Origin: Alphaproteobacteria bacterium | GTDB lineage: Bacteria > Pseudomonadota > Alphaproteobacteria > Reyranellales > Reyranellaceae | Length of the DNA: 17,822 nucleotides | NCBI GenBank assembly: GCA_013290035.1 | Contig: JABCYT010000004.1 | Coordinates: 1 to 17,822 of the forward strand | Reading direction: 5' to 3' | Shown here: one piece after another, positions 1-7,706 of the stretch | Position numbering within the stretch: the first letter of the stretch is position 1 | Layout of the letters: every line of letters begins with the position of its first letter | Made by a program: the position numbers and the translations under genes | Notes under the pieces: generated by a model | Told to the model about the DNA's origin: nothing | The model's database searches: none | The model's input: the letters and a program-made list of their open reading frames with translations, nothing else

Positions 1-47
1 GCGGTGCCGGAGCGTTGTATTCGCCGGCCAACGAAACCAGCGGGAAC

Positions 48-835
48 ATGGCAGGACCGTCTTCATCCAGCGGCTCGCCGCTGCTCAGCGTGTGCGATGT
101 CTCGGTCCGCTTCGGCGGCATCGTGGCTCTCGATGGCGTGACGTTCGACGTCTTTCCCGGCCAGATCGCCGGCCTGATCGGTCCCAACGGCGCCGGCAAG
201 ACGACGCTCTTCAACTGCCTCAGCCGACTCTACACGCCCAACGGCGGCGACATCCTGTTCGAGGGCAAGTCGATTCTCGGGCGCCCGCGCTACAACATCC
301 CGCAGATCGGCATCGGTCGTACTTTCCAGAACGTGGCGCTGTTCGACCGCATGTCGGTGCTCGACAACGTCAAGGTCGGCTGCCACAGCCGCAGCTCCAC
401 CAGCTTCTTCGACAACGCGCTGCGCCTGCCCAAGGTGGCGCCAGAGGAGGCGCAGATTGCCCAGCGCGCCCACGAGCTGATTGCCTTCATGGATCTCGTG
501 CCGTTCACCAGTGCGGTGACCGGCGGCCTGCCGTTCCCGATCCGAAAGAGGGTCGAGCTTGCGCGCGCGCTCGCCTCGAGCCCCAAGCTGCTGCTGCTCG
601 ACGAGCCGGCGGCCGGCCTCAATCACGAAGAGATCGAGGTGCTGAAAGGCCAGATCAAGCGGGTACGCGACACGCAGCACGTCACGGTGCTGCTGGTCGA
701 GCATCACATGAGCCTCGTCATGTCGGTGTCCGACAAGGTCGTCGCCATCGACTTCGGCAAGAAGATCGCCGACGGCACGCCGGCGGAAGTGCAACGCGAT
801 CCCGAGGTGATCCGCGCCTATCTGGGGACCTCGTG

Positions 836-836
<1 letters not shown>
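48..836 (+). CDS. livG: Liv-type ABC transporter ATP-binding protein LivG
   Basis: One of two cytoplasmic ATPases that power a branched-chain amino acid/HAAT-family ABC importer. With the start at ATG 48 the product is 262 aa, normal for LivG. It has Walker A GPNGAGKT (45-52, Lys51), Q-loop Gln94, Walker B LLLLDEP (181-187, Glu186) and a switch histidine in VEHHM (219/220). The signature region reads LPFPIRKRVELARAL (from 161), so the glycine expected in the LSGGQ-like motif is Pro164. I chose ATG 48 because it gives a normal N-terminus. The frame is open to the window edge and a TTG at 15 is possible, so a longer N-terminus cannot be excluded. The stop overlaps the livF start (TGATG), implying translational coupling. 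The transported substrate is not readable from the ATPase. Confidence 0.93.
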
Positions 837-1549
<713 letters not shown>

Positions 1550-1558
1550 GGCAAGGAA

Positions 1559-2464
1559 ATGGAACAGTTCCTCCAGCAGATCGCATCCGGCCTCGCCAAC
1601 GGCGCCATCTATGCCTGCGTGGCGCTGGCGCTGGTCATGATCTACGTCTCGACCGACCATATCAATTTCGCCCAGGGCGAGTTGGCGATGTTCTCGACCT
1701 ATATCAGCTGGCAGCTCATGAGCTGGGGCGCCGAGTTCTGGGTGGCGTTCGCCGTGGCGGTGGTGTTCTCGTTCGTGATGGGCGTGACCATCGAGAGGGT
1801 CATCCTGAGGCCGCTGCACAACGCGCCGGTCCTGTCGATCGTCGTGGTCTTCATCGGCCTTTTGGCGATCTGCAACTCGATGGCCGGTGCGATCTGGAGC
1901 TACCTGATCAAGGAATATCCCTCGCCCTTCCCCAAGAGCAGCTTCGGCATCGCCGGCGTCATCGGGCCGCACCAGCTCGGCGTCGTGCTGGTCACGCTGG
2001 TCGTGCTCGGCCTGCTGTTCGTCTTCTTCCGCTATACTTCGCTCGGACTCGCCATGCGCGCAGCCGCGCAAAATCCACAGATGGCGCGGCTGGTCGGCGT
2101 CCGGGTCGACTGGATGCTGGCGCTGGGCTGGGGACTGGCCGCTTCGGTCGGGGCGGTGGCCGGCACCATGGTGGCCCACATCGTCTATCTCGACCCCAAC
2201 ATGATGGGGGGTATCCTGCTTTATGCCTTCGCCAGCGCCCTGGTCGGCGGCATCGGCAATCCCGGCGGGGCGGTGATCGGCGGCTTCATCGTCGGCGTGC
2301 TCGAGAACATGGTTGCCTATGCCGGCAACCAGATCGAGAAGATCACCGGCGTCTACATCATCGGCAACGGCGAGAAGCTCACGGTGGCCCTGATCATCGT
2401 GATCTTCGTCCTGACGGTGAAGCCGGCCGGCCTGTTCGGTCGCGTCGTCGTGAAGAGGGTCTGA
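1559..2464 (+). CDS. livH: Branched-chain amino acid ABC transporter permease LivH
   Basis: Inner-membrane permease subunit of the importer, 301 aa, within the usual LivH range. The protein is almost entirely hydrophobic segments, about eight by eye. The family landmarks are present: an N-terminal QIASGLANGAIYACVALALVM-like first helix (about 6-26, written with its neighbours), the DHINFAQGELAMF loop near residues 35-47, and the ASALVGGIGNPGGAVIGG stretch that in this family contacts the ATPases. An AAGGAA-like ribosome-binding site (GCAAGGAA) precedes ATG 1559. The gene sits 9 bases after livF, and one base separates its stop from the livM start, so it lies inside the same transcription unit. 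Confidence 0.94.
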   Translation: MEQFLQQIASGLANGAIYACVALALVMIYVSTDHINFAQGELAMFSTYISWQLMSWGAEFWVAFAVAVVFSFVMGVTIERVILRPLHNAPVLSIVVVFIGLLAICNSMAGAIWSYLIKEYPSPFPKSSFGIAGVIGPHQLGVVLVTLVVLGLLFVFFRYTSLGLAMRAAAQNPQMARLVGVRVDWMLALGWGLAASVGAVAGTMVAHIVYLDPNMMGGILLYAFASALVGGIGNPGGAVIGGFIVGVLENMVAYAGNQIEKITGVYIIGNGEKLTVALIIVIFVLTVKPAGLFGRVVVKRV

Positions 2465-2465
2465 C

Positions 2466-3515
2466 ATGCCGGCCTTTCCCAAGAAGTGGCTATGGATCCT
2501 GCTGGCGCTGGCCTTCCTGGTGCCGCTGCTGCAACCGCTCCTGCCGGACGTGGTCTCCAACTACCGGCTGTTCCTGGTCAGCACCATGATCATCGCAGCG
2601 ATCGCCGTGCTGGGGCTCAATCTGCTGACCGGCTTCAACGGGCAGATCTCGCTCGGCCACAGTGCCTTCTATGCGGTCGGTGCCTACACGGCGGCGATCC
2701 TCATGGACAAGCTCGACATGCCCTACTACGCGACCCTGCCGATCGCCGCCGTGATGTGCTTCATCGTCGGCTATCTGTTCGGCCTGCCGGCGCTCAAGCT
2801 CGAGGGCCACTACCTCGCGCTCGCCACCTTTGCGCTGGCGCTCTCGGTGCCGCAGATCCTGAAATACAAGTGGCTGGAGGACCTGACGGGCGGCGTGCAG
2901 GGCATCGTGCTGTCCAAGCCCGATGTGCCTTTCGGCCTGCCGTTGAACGAGGACCAGTGGCTCTACTACTACTGCCTGGTTGTCATGGTGCTGCTGTATT
3001 GGGCGGCGGCCAACATCCTGAATAGCCGCAGCGGGCGCGCCATGATGGCGATCCGCGACCAGTACATGGCGGCCGACACGATGGGCATCGACACCGCCCT
3101 CTATAAGACCGTCACGTTCGGCATCAGCGCGGCCTACACCGGCATCGCCGGCGCGCTTTCGGCCTCGGCCATCGCCTTCGTGGCGCCTGACAGCTTCAAT
3201 TTCTTCCTGTCGATCAAGTTCCTGATCGGCCTGGTCGTGGGCGGCGTCGGTTCGCTGGCCGGCTCGGTCGTCGGCGGCATCTTCTACGTGCTGGTCGACA
3301 ACTCCGCCCAGGCGCTTTCGACCTTCGTCAAGAACGACCTCGGCCTGCAGTTCGACCTCTCGGCCTATACCGTGTTCGGCATCATCCTGATCGTGCTCAT
3401 GTATCTGATGCCGATGGGCATCGTGGGCGGCGTCTACTATCTGGTGCGCAGCATGCGCAGCCCGGGCGCGAAGGCGAGAGAGCAGGCGGCCCTCAAGCAG
3501 CGCGCGAGCAGCTGA
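2466..3515 (+). CDS. livM: Branched-chain amino acid ABC transporter permease LivM
   Basis: Second permease subunit, 349 aa, partner of LivH. It has the LivM landmarks: an early hydrophobic segment, then LLTGFNGQISLGHSAFYAVG near residues 53-72, and the late GGVGSLAGSVVGGIFYVLVD loop that couples to the ATPases. The C-terminus is a short charged cytoplasmic tail rich in Arg, Lys and Ala. ATG 2466 is one base after the livH stop, so translation is probably coupled. This is the last gene of the livGFHM block. A 116-base spacer separates it from the first of four binding-protein genes. The spacer has only a weak GC hairpin without a T-run, so read-through into the binding-protein genes is likely. 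Confidence 0.94.
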   Translation: MPAFPKKWLWILLALAFLVPLLQPLLPDVVSNYRLFLVSTMIIAAIAVLGLNLLTGFNGQISLGHSAFYAVGAYTAAILMDKLDMPYYATLPIAAVMCFIVGYLFGLPALKLEGHYLALATFALALSVPQILKYKWLEDLTGGVQGIVLSKPDVPFGLPLNEDQWLYYYCLVVMVLLYWAAANILNSRSGRAMMAIRDQYMAADTMGIDTALYKTVTFGISAAYTGIAGALSASAIAFVAPDSFNFFLSIKFLIGLVVGGVGSLAGSVVGGIFYVLVDNSAQALSTFVKNDLGLQFDLSAYTVFGIILIVLMYLMPMGIVGGVYYLVRSMRSPGAKAREQAALKQRASS

Positions 3516-3539
3516 CGGCGCAGAGCCTGCAGGTACCGT

Positions 3540-3555
3540 GCCGCGCCTGCGCGGC
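3540..3555 (+). terminator. Weak GC hairpin between livM and SBP1
   Basis: GCCGCG (3540-3545) and CGCGGC (3550-3555) can form a 6-bp stem around a CCTG loop, 24 bases after the livM stop. No T-run follows, so it is not a convincing terminator. It could shield the 3' end of the livGFHM message or be chance in GC-rich DNA. Confidence 0.2.
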
Positions 3556-3602
3556 CCGGATGCAAGAGACCAATCGTTGCAACAGCGAGTGAGGAGTAGT
3601 CG

Positions 3603-3611
3603 ATGGCGTAA
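3603..3611 (+). other. Minimal two-codon ORF upstream of SBP1
   Basis: ATG GCG TAA, preceded by GAGGAG (3591-3596) at a 6-base spacing, which is a near-ideal ribosome-binding site. It ends 20 bases before the SBP1 start. It may be a start-stop leader influencing SBP1 translation, or the remnant of an older start. The sequence shows the motif only; any function is inference. Confidence 0.25.
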
Positions 3612-3631
3612 ACCCAACAGGGAGAATCATC

Positions 3632-4852
3632 ATGAAGACGAACAGGCGTACCTTCGTGGGCGGCCTTTCCGCCGCCGTAATGCTTTCGGGTTCCCGAGCA
3701 GCGTTCGCACAAAAGAAGTACGACGACGGCGCGACCGACAATGAGATCAAGATCGGTCACACCAATCCCTACAGTGGGCCGGCGTCTTCCTACGGAGTCA
3801 TTGGCAAGGCCATCGAGGCCTACTGGAAGAGCGTCAATGACAGGGGTGGCGTCAACGGCCGCAGGATCAACTTCATCACCCTGGACGACGGCTACAACCC
3901 GGCCAAGACCGTCGAGTGCGTCCGCCAGCTCGTCGAGCAGGACAAGGTGCTGTGCACCTTCAACACGCTCGGCACGCCGACCAACACGGCGATCCACAAG
4001 TACATGAACCAGAAGAAGGTGCCGATGCTGTTCGTCGCCACCGGCGCCTCGAAGTGGGGCAATCCCAAGGAGTTCCCGTGGACGATGGGCTATCAGCCCG
4101 ACTACCACACCGAAGCCGTCATCTACGCCAAGCACATCCTGGCGAATATCAAGGACGCCCAGATCGGCGTGCTGATGCAGAACGACGACTACGGCAAGGA
4201 TTACTGGGAGGGCTTCAAGGAGGGCCTCGGCAAGGAGGCCGGCCGCATCGTCAAGCATGTGACCTACGAGGTGACCGACCCCACGGTCGACAGCCAGGTG
4301 ATCCAGCTCAAGGATTCCGGAGCCAACGTCTTCTTCAACGTCTCGATCCCGAAGTTCGCCGCACAGTCGATGCGCAAGGCGGCCAACATCAACTGGAAGC
4401 CGGCGATCTATCTCAACAACGTGTCGGGCCAGGTGACGACGACGATGAAGCCGGCAGGCTTCGAGAACGTGCAGGGCGTCATCACGGCGGCCTGGCTTAA
4501 GGATCCGACCGACCACCAGTGGGACGGCGATGCCGAGATGAAGACCTGGCGGGAATGGATGGCCAAATACAATCCCAACGGCAATCTCGGTGACGTGAAC
4601 TATGTCTACGCCTATTCGGTGTCGTTCCTGATGGAGCAGACCTTGAAGAAATGCGGTGACAATCTGACGCGCGAGAATCTGATGCGCCAGGCCGCCAATC
4701 ACCAGAAGCTGCGCGTGCCGGGCCTGTTGCCCGGCATCACGGTCAGCACCAGTCCGACGGATTTTTATCCCGTCCAGGCCGTGCAATTACAGCGCTTCAA
4801 GGGCGAGAGCTGGGACCTGTTCGGCGACGTCATGCACGCCGAGAGCAGCTAA
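3632..4852 (+). CDS. Tat-exported Liv-type periplasmic substrate-binding protein 1
   Basis: Periplasmic ligand-binding component of the adjacent livGFHM importer, 406 aa, of the leucine/amide-binding (Peripla_BP_6-like) family. The N-terminus has a twin-arginine motif NRRTFVGG (Arg5-Arg6), a hydrophobic stretch and the cleavage site AFA-QKK after residue 26. The mature protein opens with EIKIGHTNPYSGPAS, the family's first strand and ligand loop, then LDDGYNPAKTVE and VATGASKWG. It is the first of four tandem paralogues. It shares N-terminal wording (MKT-RRTF) and VECVRQ with SBP4, but NYVYAYSVSFLM with SBP2. AGGGAG (3619-3624) sits 7 bases before ATG 3632. A strong terminator follows. The ligand is unknown; relatives bind branched-chain amino acids, amides or aromatic acids. 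Confidence 0.93.
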   Translation: MKTNRRTFVGGLSAAVMLSGSRAAFAQKKYDDGATDNEIKIGHTNPYSGPASSYGVIGKAIEAYWKSVNDRGGVNGRRINFITLDDGYNPAKTVECVRQLVEQDKVLCTFNTLGTPTNTAIHKYMNQKKVPMLFVATGASKWGNPKEFPWTMGYQPDYHTEAVIYAKHILANIKDAQIGVLMQNDDYGKDYWEGFKEGLGKEAGRIVKHVTYEVTDPTVDSQVIQLKDSGANVFFNVSIPKFAAQSMRKAANINWKPAIYLNNVSGQVTTTMKPAGFENVQGVITAAWLKDPTDHQWDGDAEMKTWREWMAKYNPNGNLGDVNYVYAYSVSFLMEQTLKKCGDNLTRENLMRQAANHQKLRVPGLLPGITVSTSPTDFYPVQAVQLQRFKGESWDLFGDVMHAESS

Positions 4853-4853
4853 A

Positions 4854-4869
4854 GGCTGCGGAGGCAGCC
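4854..4869 (+). repeat. Small conserved hairpin directly after SBP1
   Basis: GGCTGC (4854-4859) and GCAGCC (4864-4869) form a 6-bp stem with a GGAG loop, one base after the SBP1 stop. An equivalent hairpin follows SBP2 at 6199-6215, so it was duplicated with the spacer. It may protect the 3' end or aid termination (inference). Confidence 0.45.
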
Positions 4870-4893
4870 GAGCGACAGCATAACCGTAGTGCG

Positions 4894-4923
4894 GAAGGCC
4901 GCCGATGGGCGGCCTTCTTTTTT
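4894..4923 (+). terminator. Rho-independent terminator after SBP1
   Basis: GAAGGCCGCC (4894-4903) pairs perfectly with GGCGGCCTTC (4908-4917) around a GATG tetraloop, followed at once by six T (4918-4923). This is a textbook intrinsic terminator between SBP1 and SBP2. The same stem arms recur after SBP2. Confidence 0.9.
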
Positions 4924-4960
4924 ACCCGATTTCAGAAGAAACTCCGCGCCGCTTTTCAAT

Positions 4961-4969
4961 AGGGAGGAG
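4961..4969 (+). promoter_or_regulatory. Ribosome-binding site that sets a GTG start for SBP2
   Basis: AGGGAGGAG lies 4 bases before GTG 4974. The longer reading frame from 4905 would begin inside the terminator hairpin and put a non-signal segment before the Tat motif. This site therefore decides for the GTG start. Confidence 0.8.
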
Positions 4970-4973
4970 TTCT

Positions 4974-6197
4974 GTGGGTACGAGCAGGCGTGGGTTTGTC
5001 GGTGGCGTGTCGGCGTTGGCGTTGCTTTCGAGTTCGCGGGCGGCATTCGCCCAGAAGAAGTACGACAACGGTGCAAGCGATAGCGAGATCAAGCTCGGCC
5101 ATTGCGGTCCTTACAGCGGTCCGGCATCCGCCTACGGCGTGATCGGCAAGGGCATCGAGGCCTACTGGAAGAGCGTCAACGACTTAGGCGGCATCAACGG
5201 CCGCAAGATCAACTTCATCACCCTCGACGACGGCTACAGCCCGGCCAAGACGGTCGAGGTGGTGCGCCAGCTCGTCGAGCAGGACAAGGTGCTCTGCCTG
5301 TTCAACACGCTGGGTACGCCCTCTAACACGGCGATCCAGAAGTACATGAACCAGAGGAAGGTGCCGCAGCTCTACGTCGCGACCGGCGCCTCCAAGTGGG
5401 GCCGGCCCAAGGAGTTCCCGTGGACGATGGGCTATCAGCCCGACTACCACACCGAGGCCGTCATCTACGCCAAGCACATCCTGGCCAACATCAAGGACGC
5501 CAAGGTGGGCGTGCTGATGCAGAACGATGATTTCGGCAAGGACTATGTCGACGGCTTCAAGGAGGGTCTCGGCCAGGACGCCGGCAAGGTGATCGCCAAG
5601 CTCGTGACCTACGAGGTGACCGATCCGACCGTCGAATCGCAGATCATCCAGCTCAAGGATTCCGGCGCCAACGTCTTCTTCAACGTGGCGACGCCCAAGT
5701 TCGCGGCGCAGGCGATCCGCAAGGCGGCCGACATCGGCTGGAAGCCCGCGCAGTACATGACCAACGTCTCGGCCTCGGTGACGTCGGTGATGAAGCCGGC
5801 CGGCTTCGACAATGGCCAGGGCATCATCACGGCGGCCTACCTCAAGGACCCGACCGACAAAAGGTGGGACGACGACGCCGAGATGAAGACGTGGCGCGCC
5901 TGGATGGACAAGTACATGCCCGGCACCAACCAGGGCGATGCCAACTACGTCTATGCCTACTCGGTGTCGTTCCTCATGCAGCAGACGCTCGCCAAGTGCG
6001 GCGACATGCTCACGCACGAAAACGTCATGAAGCAGGCGGCGAACTTCCAGAAGCTGCGCGTGCCGATGCTGTTGCCGGGCATCACCGTCAGCACCAGCCC
6101 AACCGACTACTACCCGATCCAGGCGGTCCAGCTGCAGCGCTTCAAGGGCGAGACCTGGGATCTGTTCGGCGACGTCATGGCGGCCGAAGGCAGCTGA
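4974..6197 (+). CDS. Tat-exported Liv-type periplasmic substrate-binding protein 2
   Basis: Second tandem binding protein of the importer, 407 aa from GTG 4974. The signal peptide has SRRGFVGG (Arg5-Arg6), the hydrophobic run VSALALLSSSRAA and AFA-QKK cleavage after residue 26. The mature domain starts EIKLGHCGPYSGPAS. HCGPYSG replaces HTNPYSG/NTNPYSG of its sisters, a change in the first ligand-contacting loop of this family. It pairs with SBP3 at the N-terminus (GT-RRGFVGG-SALALLS) and in VPQLYVATG, DDGYSP and WRAWMDK, but shares ANYVYAYSVSFLM with SBP1. Terminators stand before and after the gene, with only 50 bases between the upstream T-run and the start, so it depends on read-through or on a promoter I cannot see. 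The ligand is unknown. Confidence 0.92.
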   Translation: MGTSRRGFVGGVSALALLSSSRAAFAQKKYDNGASDSEIKLGHCGPYSGPASAYGVIGKGIEAYWKSVNDLGGINGRKINFITLDDGYSPAKTVEVVRQLVEQDKVLCLFNTLGTPSNTAIQKYMNQRKVPQLYVATGASKWGRPKEFPWTMGYQPDYHTEAVIYAKHILANIKDAKVGVLMQNDDFGKDYVDGFKEGLGQDAGKVIAKLVTYEVTDPTVESQIIQLKDSGANVFFNVATPKFAAQAIRKAADIGWKPAQYMTNVSASVTSVMKPAGFDNGQGIITAAYLKDPTDKRWDDDAEMKTWRAWMDKYMPGTNQGDANYVYAYSVSFLMQQTLAKCGDMLTHENVMKQAANFQKLRVPMLLPGITVSTSPTDYYPIQAVQLQRFKGETWDLFGDVMAAEGS

Positions 6198-6198
6198 A

Positions 6199-6215
6199 GG
6201 CTGCCGGGAGCAGCC
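6199..6215 (+). repeat. Small conserved hairpin directly after SBP2
   Basis: GGCTGC (6199-6204) and GCAGCC (6210-6215) form a 6-bp stem around CGGGA, one base after the SBP2 stop. It is the counterpart of the hairpin at 4854-4869, with the same arms and position and a different loop. Nothing like it follows SBP3. Confidence 0.45.
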
Positions 6216-6234
6216 GAGCTGCGACATTGTGGTG

Positions 6235-6266
6235 AAGAAGGCCGCCAAAGGGCGGCCTTCTTTTTT
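6235..6266 (+). terminator. Rho-independent terminator after SBP2
   Basis: GAAGGCCGCC (6237-6246) pairs with GGCGGCCTTC (6251-6260) around AAAG, followed by six T (6261-6266). Two extra A-T pairs (6235-6236 with 6261-6262) can extend it. The stem arms are identical to those of the SBP1 terminator, and only the loop differs, so the two are duplicates. Confidence 0.9.
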
Positions 6267-6316
6267 ATCCGATTATCGAGGAAACTCCCGAACAACTCAT
6301 AACAGGGAGGTGTCCA

Positions 6317-7537
6317 ATGGGCACGACAAGGCGTGGTTTCGTGGGTGGCGCGTCGGCGCTGGCCCTTCTTTCGGGTTCGTCGGCGGCGTTCGCGCAGAAG
6401 AAATACGATGAAGGTGCGAGCGACAGCGAGATCAAGATCGGCAACACCAACCCCTATAGCGGCCCGGCCTCGTCCTACGCCGCGATCGCCAAGACGATCG
6501 ATGCCTATTTCAAGAGCATCAACGATTCAGGCGGCGTCAACGGCCGCAAGATCAAGTTCATCTCGCTCGACGACGGCTACAGCCCGCCCAAAACGGTGGA
6601 AATGGTCCGCCAGCTCGTCGAGCAGGACAAGATATTCGCGCTCTTCCAGTCGCTCGGCACGCCGTGCAACACGGCGATCCACAAATACATGAACCAGAAG
6701 AAAGTGCCGCAGCTCTATGTCGCCACCGGCGCGTCGAAGTGGGGCGACCCCAAGAACTTCCCGTGGACCATGGGCTTTCAGCCCGACTATCACACCGAAG
6801 GCGTGATCTACGCCAAGCACATCCTGGCCAACATCAAGGACGCCAAGGTGGGCGTGCTGCACCAGAACGACGACTACGGCCGCGACTACCTCGACGGCTT
6901 CAAGGAAGGCCTGGGCAAGGAGACGGACCGCATCGTCAAGGTGGTGACCTTCGAGGCCACCGATCCGACGGTCGACAGCCAGATCATCCAGCTCAAGGAC
7001 TCGGGCGCCAACGTCTTCTTCAACGTGTCAGGGCCCAAGGCCGCCGCCCAGGGCATCCGCAAGGCAGCCGACATCGACTGGAAGCCGGCGCACTACCTCA
7101 ACAACGTGTCGGCCTCAGTCGCCGCGGTGATGAAGCCGGCGGGCTTCGACAATGCCCAGGGCATCATCACGGCGGCCTACATCATGGACGCCACCGACAA
7201 GCAGTGGGACGACAATGCCGAGATGAAGGAGTGGCGCGCCTGGATGGACAAGAACATGCCGTCGGCCAACAAGGCCGACGCCAACCATATCTACGGCTAC
7301 GCGGTCGCCGCCTTGATGACCGAGACCCTGAAGCGTTGCGGCGACGATCTCACGCGCGCCAATCTCATGAAGCAGGCCGCGAGCTTCCAGAAGTTCCGCG
7401 TGCCGCTGCTGCTGCCCGGCATTACCGTCAGCACGAGCCCGACGGATTACTATCCGATCCAGGCGGTCCAGCTTCAGCGCTTCAAGGGCGAGACCTGGCA
7501 GCTGTTTGGCGACGTCATGCACGCCGAGAGCAGCTGA
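6317..7537 (+). CDS. Tat-exported Liv-type periplasmic substrate-binding protein 3
   Basis: Third tandem binding protein, 406 aa. ATG 6317 is preceded by AGGGAGG (6304-6310). The signal peptide has TRRGFVGG (Arg5-Arg6), a hydrophobic core and AFA-QKK cleavage after residue 26. The mature protein opens EIKIGNTNPYSGPAS. It is the most divergent of the four at positions likely to line the pocket: FQSLGTPCNT replaces FNTLGTP, VLHQNDDYGRDY replaces VLMQNDDYGKDY, and HIYGYAVAALM replaces YVYAYSVSFLM. It also has AYFKSIND where the sisters have AYWKSVN. It pairs with SBP2 in the signal peptide and in DDGYSP and VPQLYVATG. It is preceded and followed by terminators. Its ligand may differ from that of its sisters (inference). 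Confidence 0.93.
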   Translation: MGTTRRGFVGGASALALLSGSSAAFAQKKYDEGASDSEIKIGNTNPYSGPASSYAAIAKTIDAYFKSINDSGGVNGRKIKFISLDDGYSPPKTVEMVRQLVEQDKIFALFQSLGTPCNTAIHKYMNQKKVPQLYVATGASKWGDPKNFPWTMGFQPDYHTEGVIYAKHILANIKDAKVGVLHQNDDYGRDYLDGFKEGLGKETDRIVKVVTFEATDPTVDSQIIQLKDSGANVFFNVSGPKAAAQGIRKAADIDWKPAHYLNNVSASVAAVMKPAGFDNAQGIITAAYIMDATDKQWDDNAEMKEWRAWMDKNMPSANKADANHIYGYAVAALMTETLKRCGDDLTRANLMKQAASFQKFRVPLLLPGITVSTSPTDYYPIQAVQLQRFKGETWQLFGDVMHAESS

Positions 7538-7558
7538 CTCGGGGACTCGATGGACGCG

Positions 7559-7592
7559 AAGGGCCGCCGGCCAACCCGGCGGCCTTTTCTTT
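7559..7592 (+). terminator. Rho-independent terminator after SBP3
   Basis: GGCCGCCGG (7562-7570) pairs with CCGGCGGCC (7576-7584) around CCAAC. G-T and A-T pairs extend the base, and TTTTCTTT (7585-7592) follows. The stem resembles the other two SBP terminators (GGCCGCC core) but is not a straight copy. It leaves 114 bases to the SBP4 start, enough for a separate promoter, though I find no convincing -35/-10 pair. Confidence 0.85.
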
Positions 7593-7695
7593 GGGCAATT
7601 TTGCGCCGCAACATTGAAATCTTGTATATCGCCAAGCGGCTTTTCCTCTTTTCACGGAGCGTGATTCAGGCGACCTTTCGCACAACAAAAGCCAT

Positions 7696-7702
7696 AGGAG
7701 GG
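7696..7702 (+). promoter_or_regulatory. Ribosome-binding site that sets a TTG start for SBP4
   Basis: AGGAGGG lies 4 bases before TTG 7707. No ATG or GTG nearby gives a complete Tat signal peptide, so this strong site supports the rare TTG initiator. Confidence 0.8.
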
Positions 7703-7706
7703 CACG

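Noticed and set aside
4905..4973. Longer N-terminus for SBP2 from ATG 4905
   Set aside because: That start lies inside the terminator hairpin loop, and the extra residues displace the Tat motif from the N-terminus. The GTG at 4974 has a strong ribosome-binding site.
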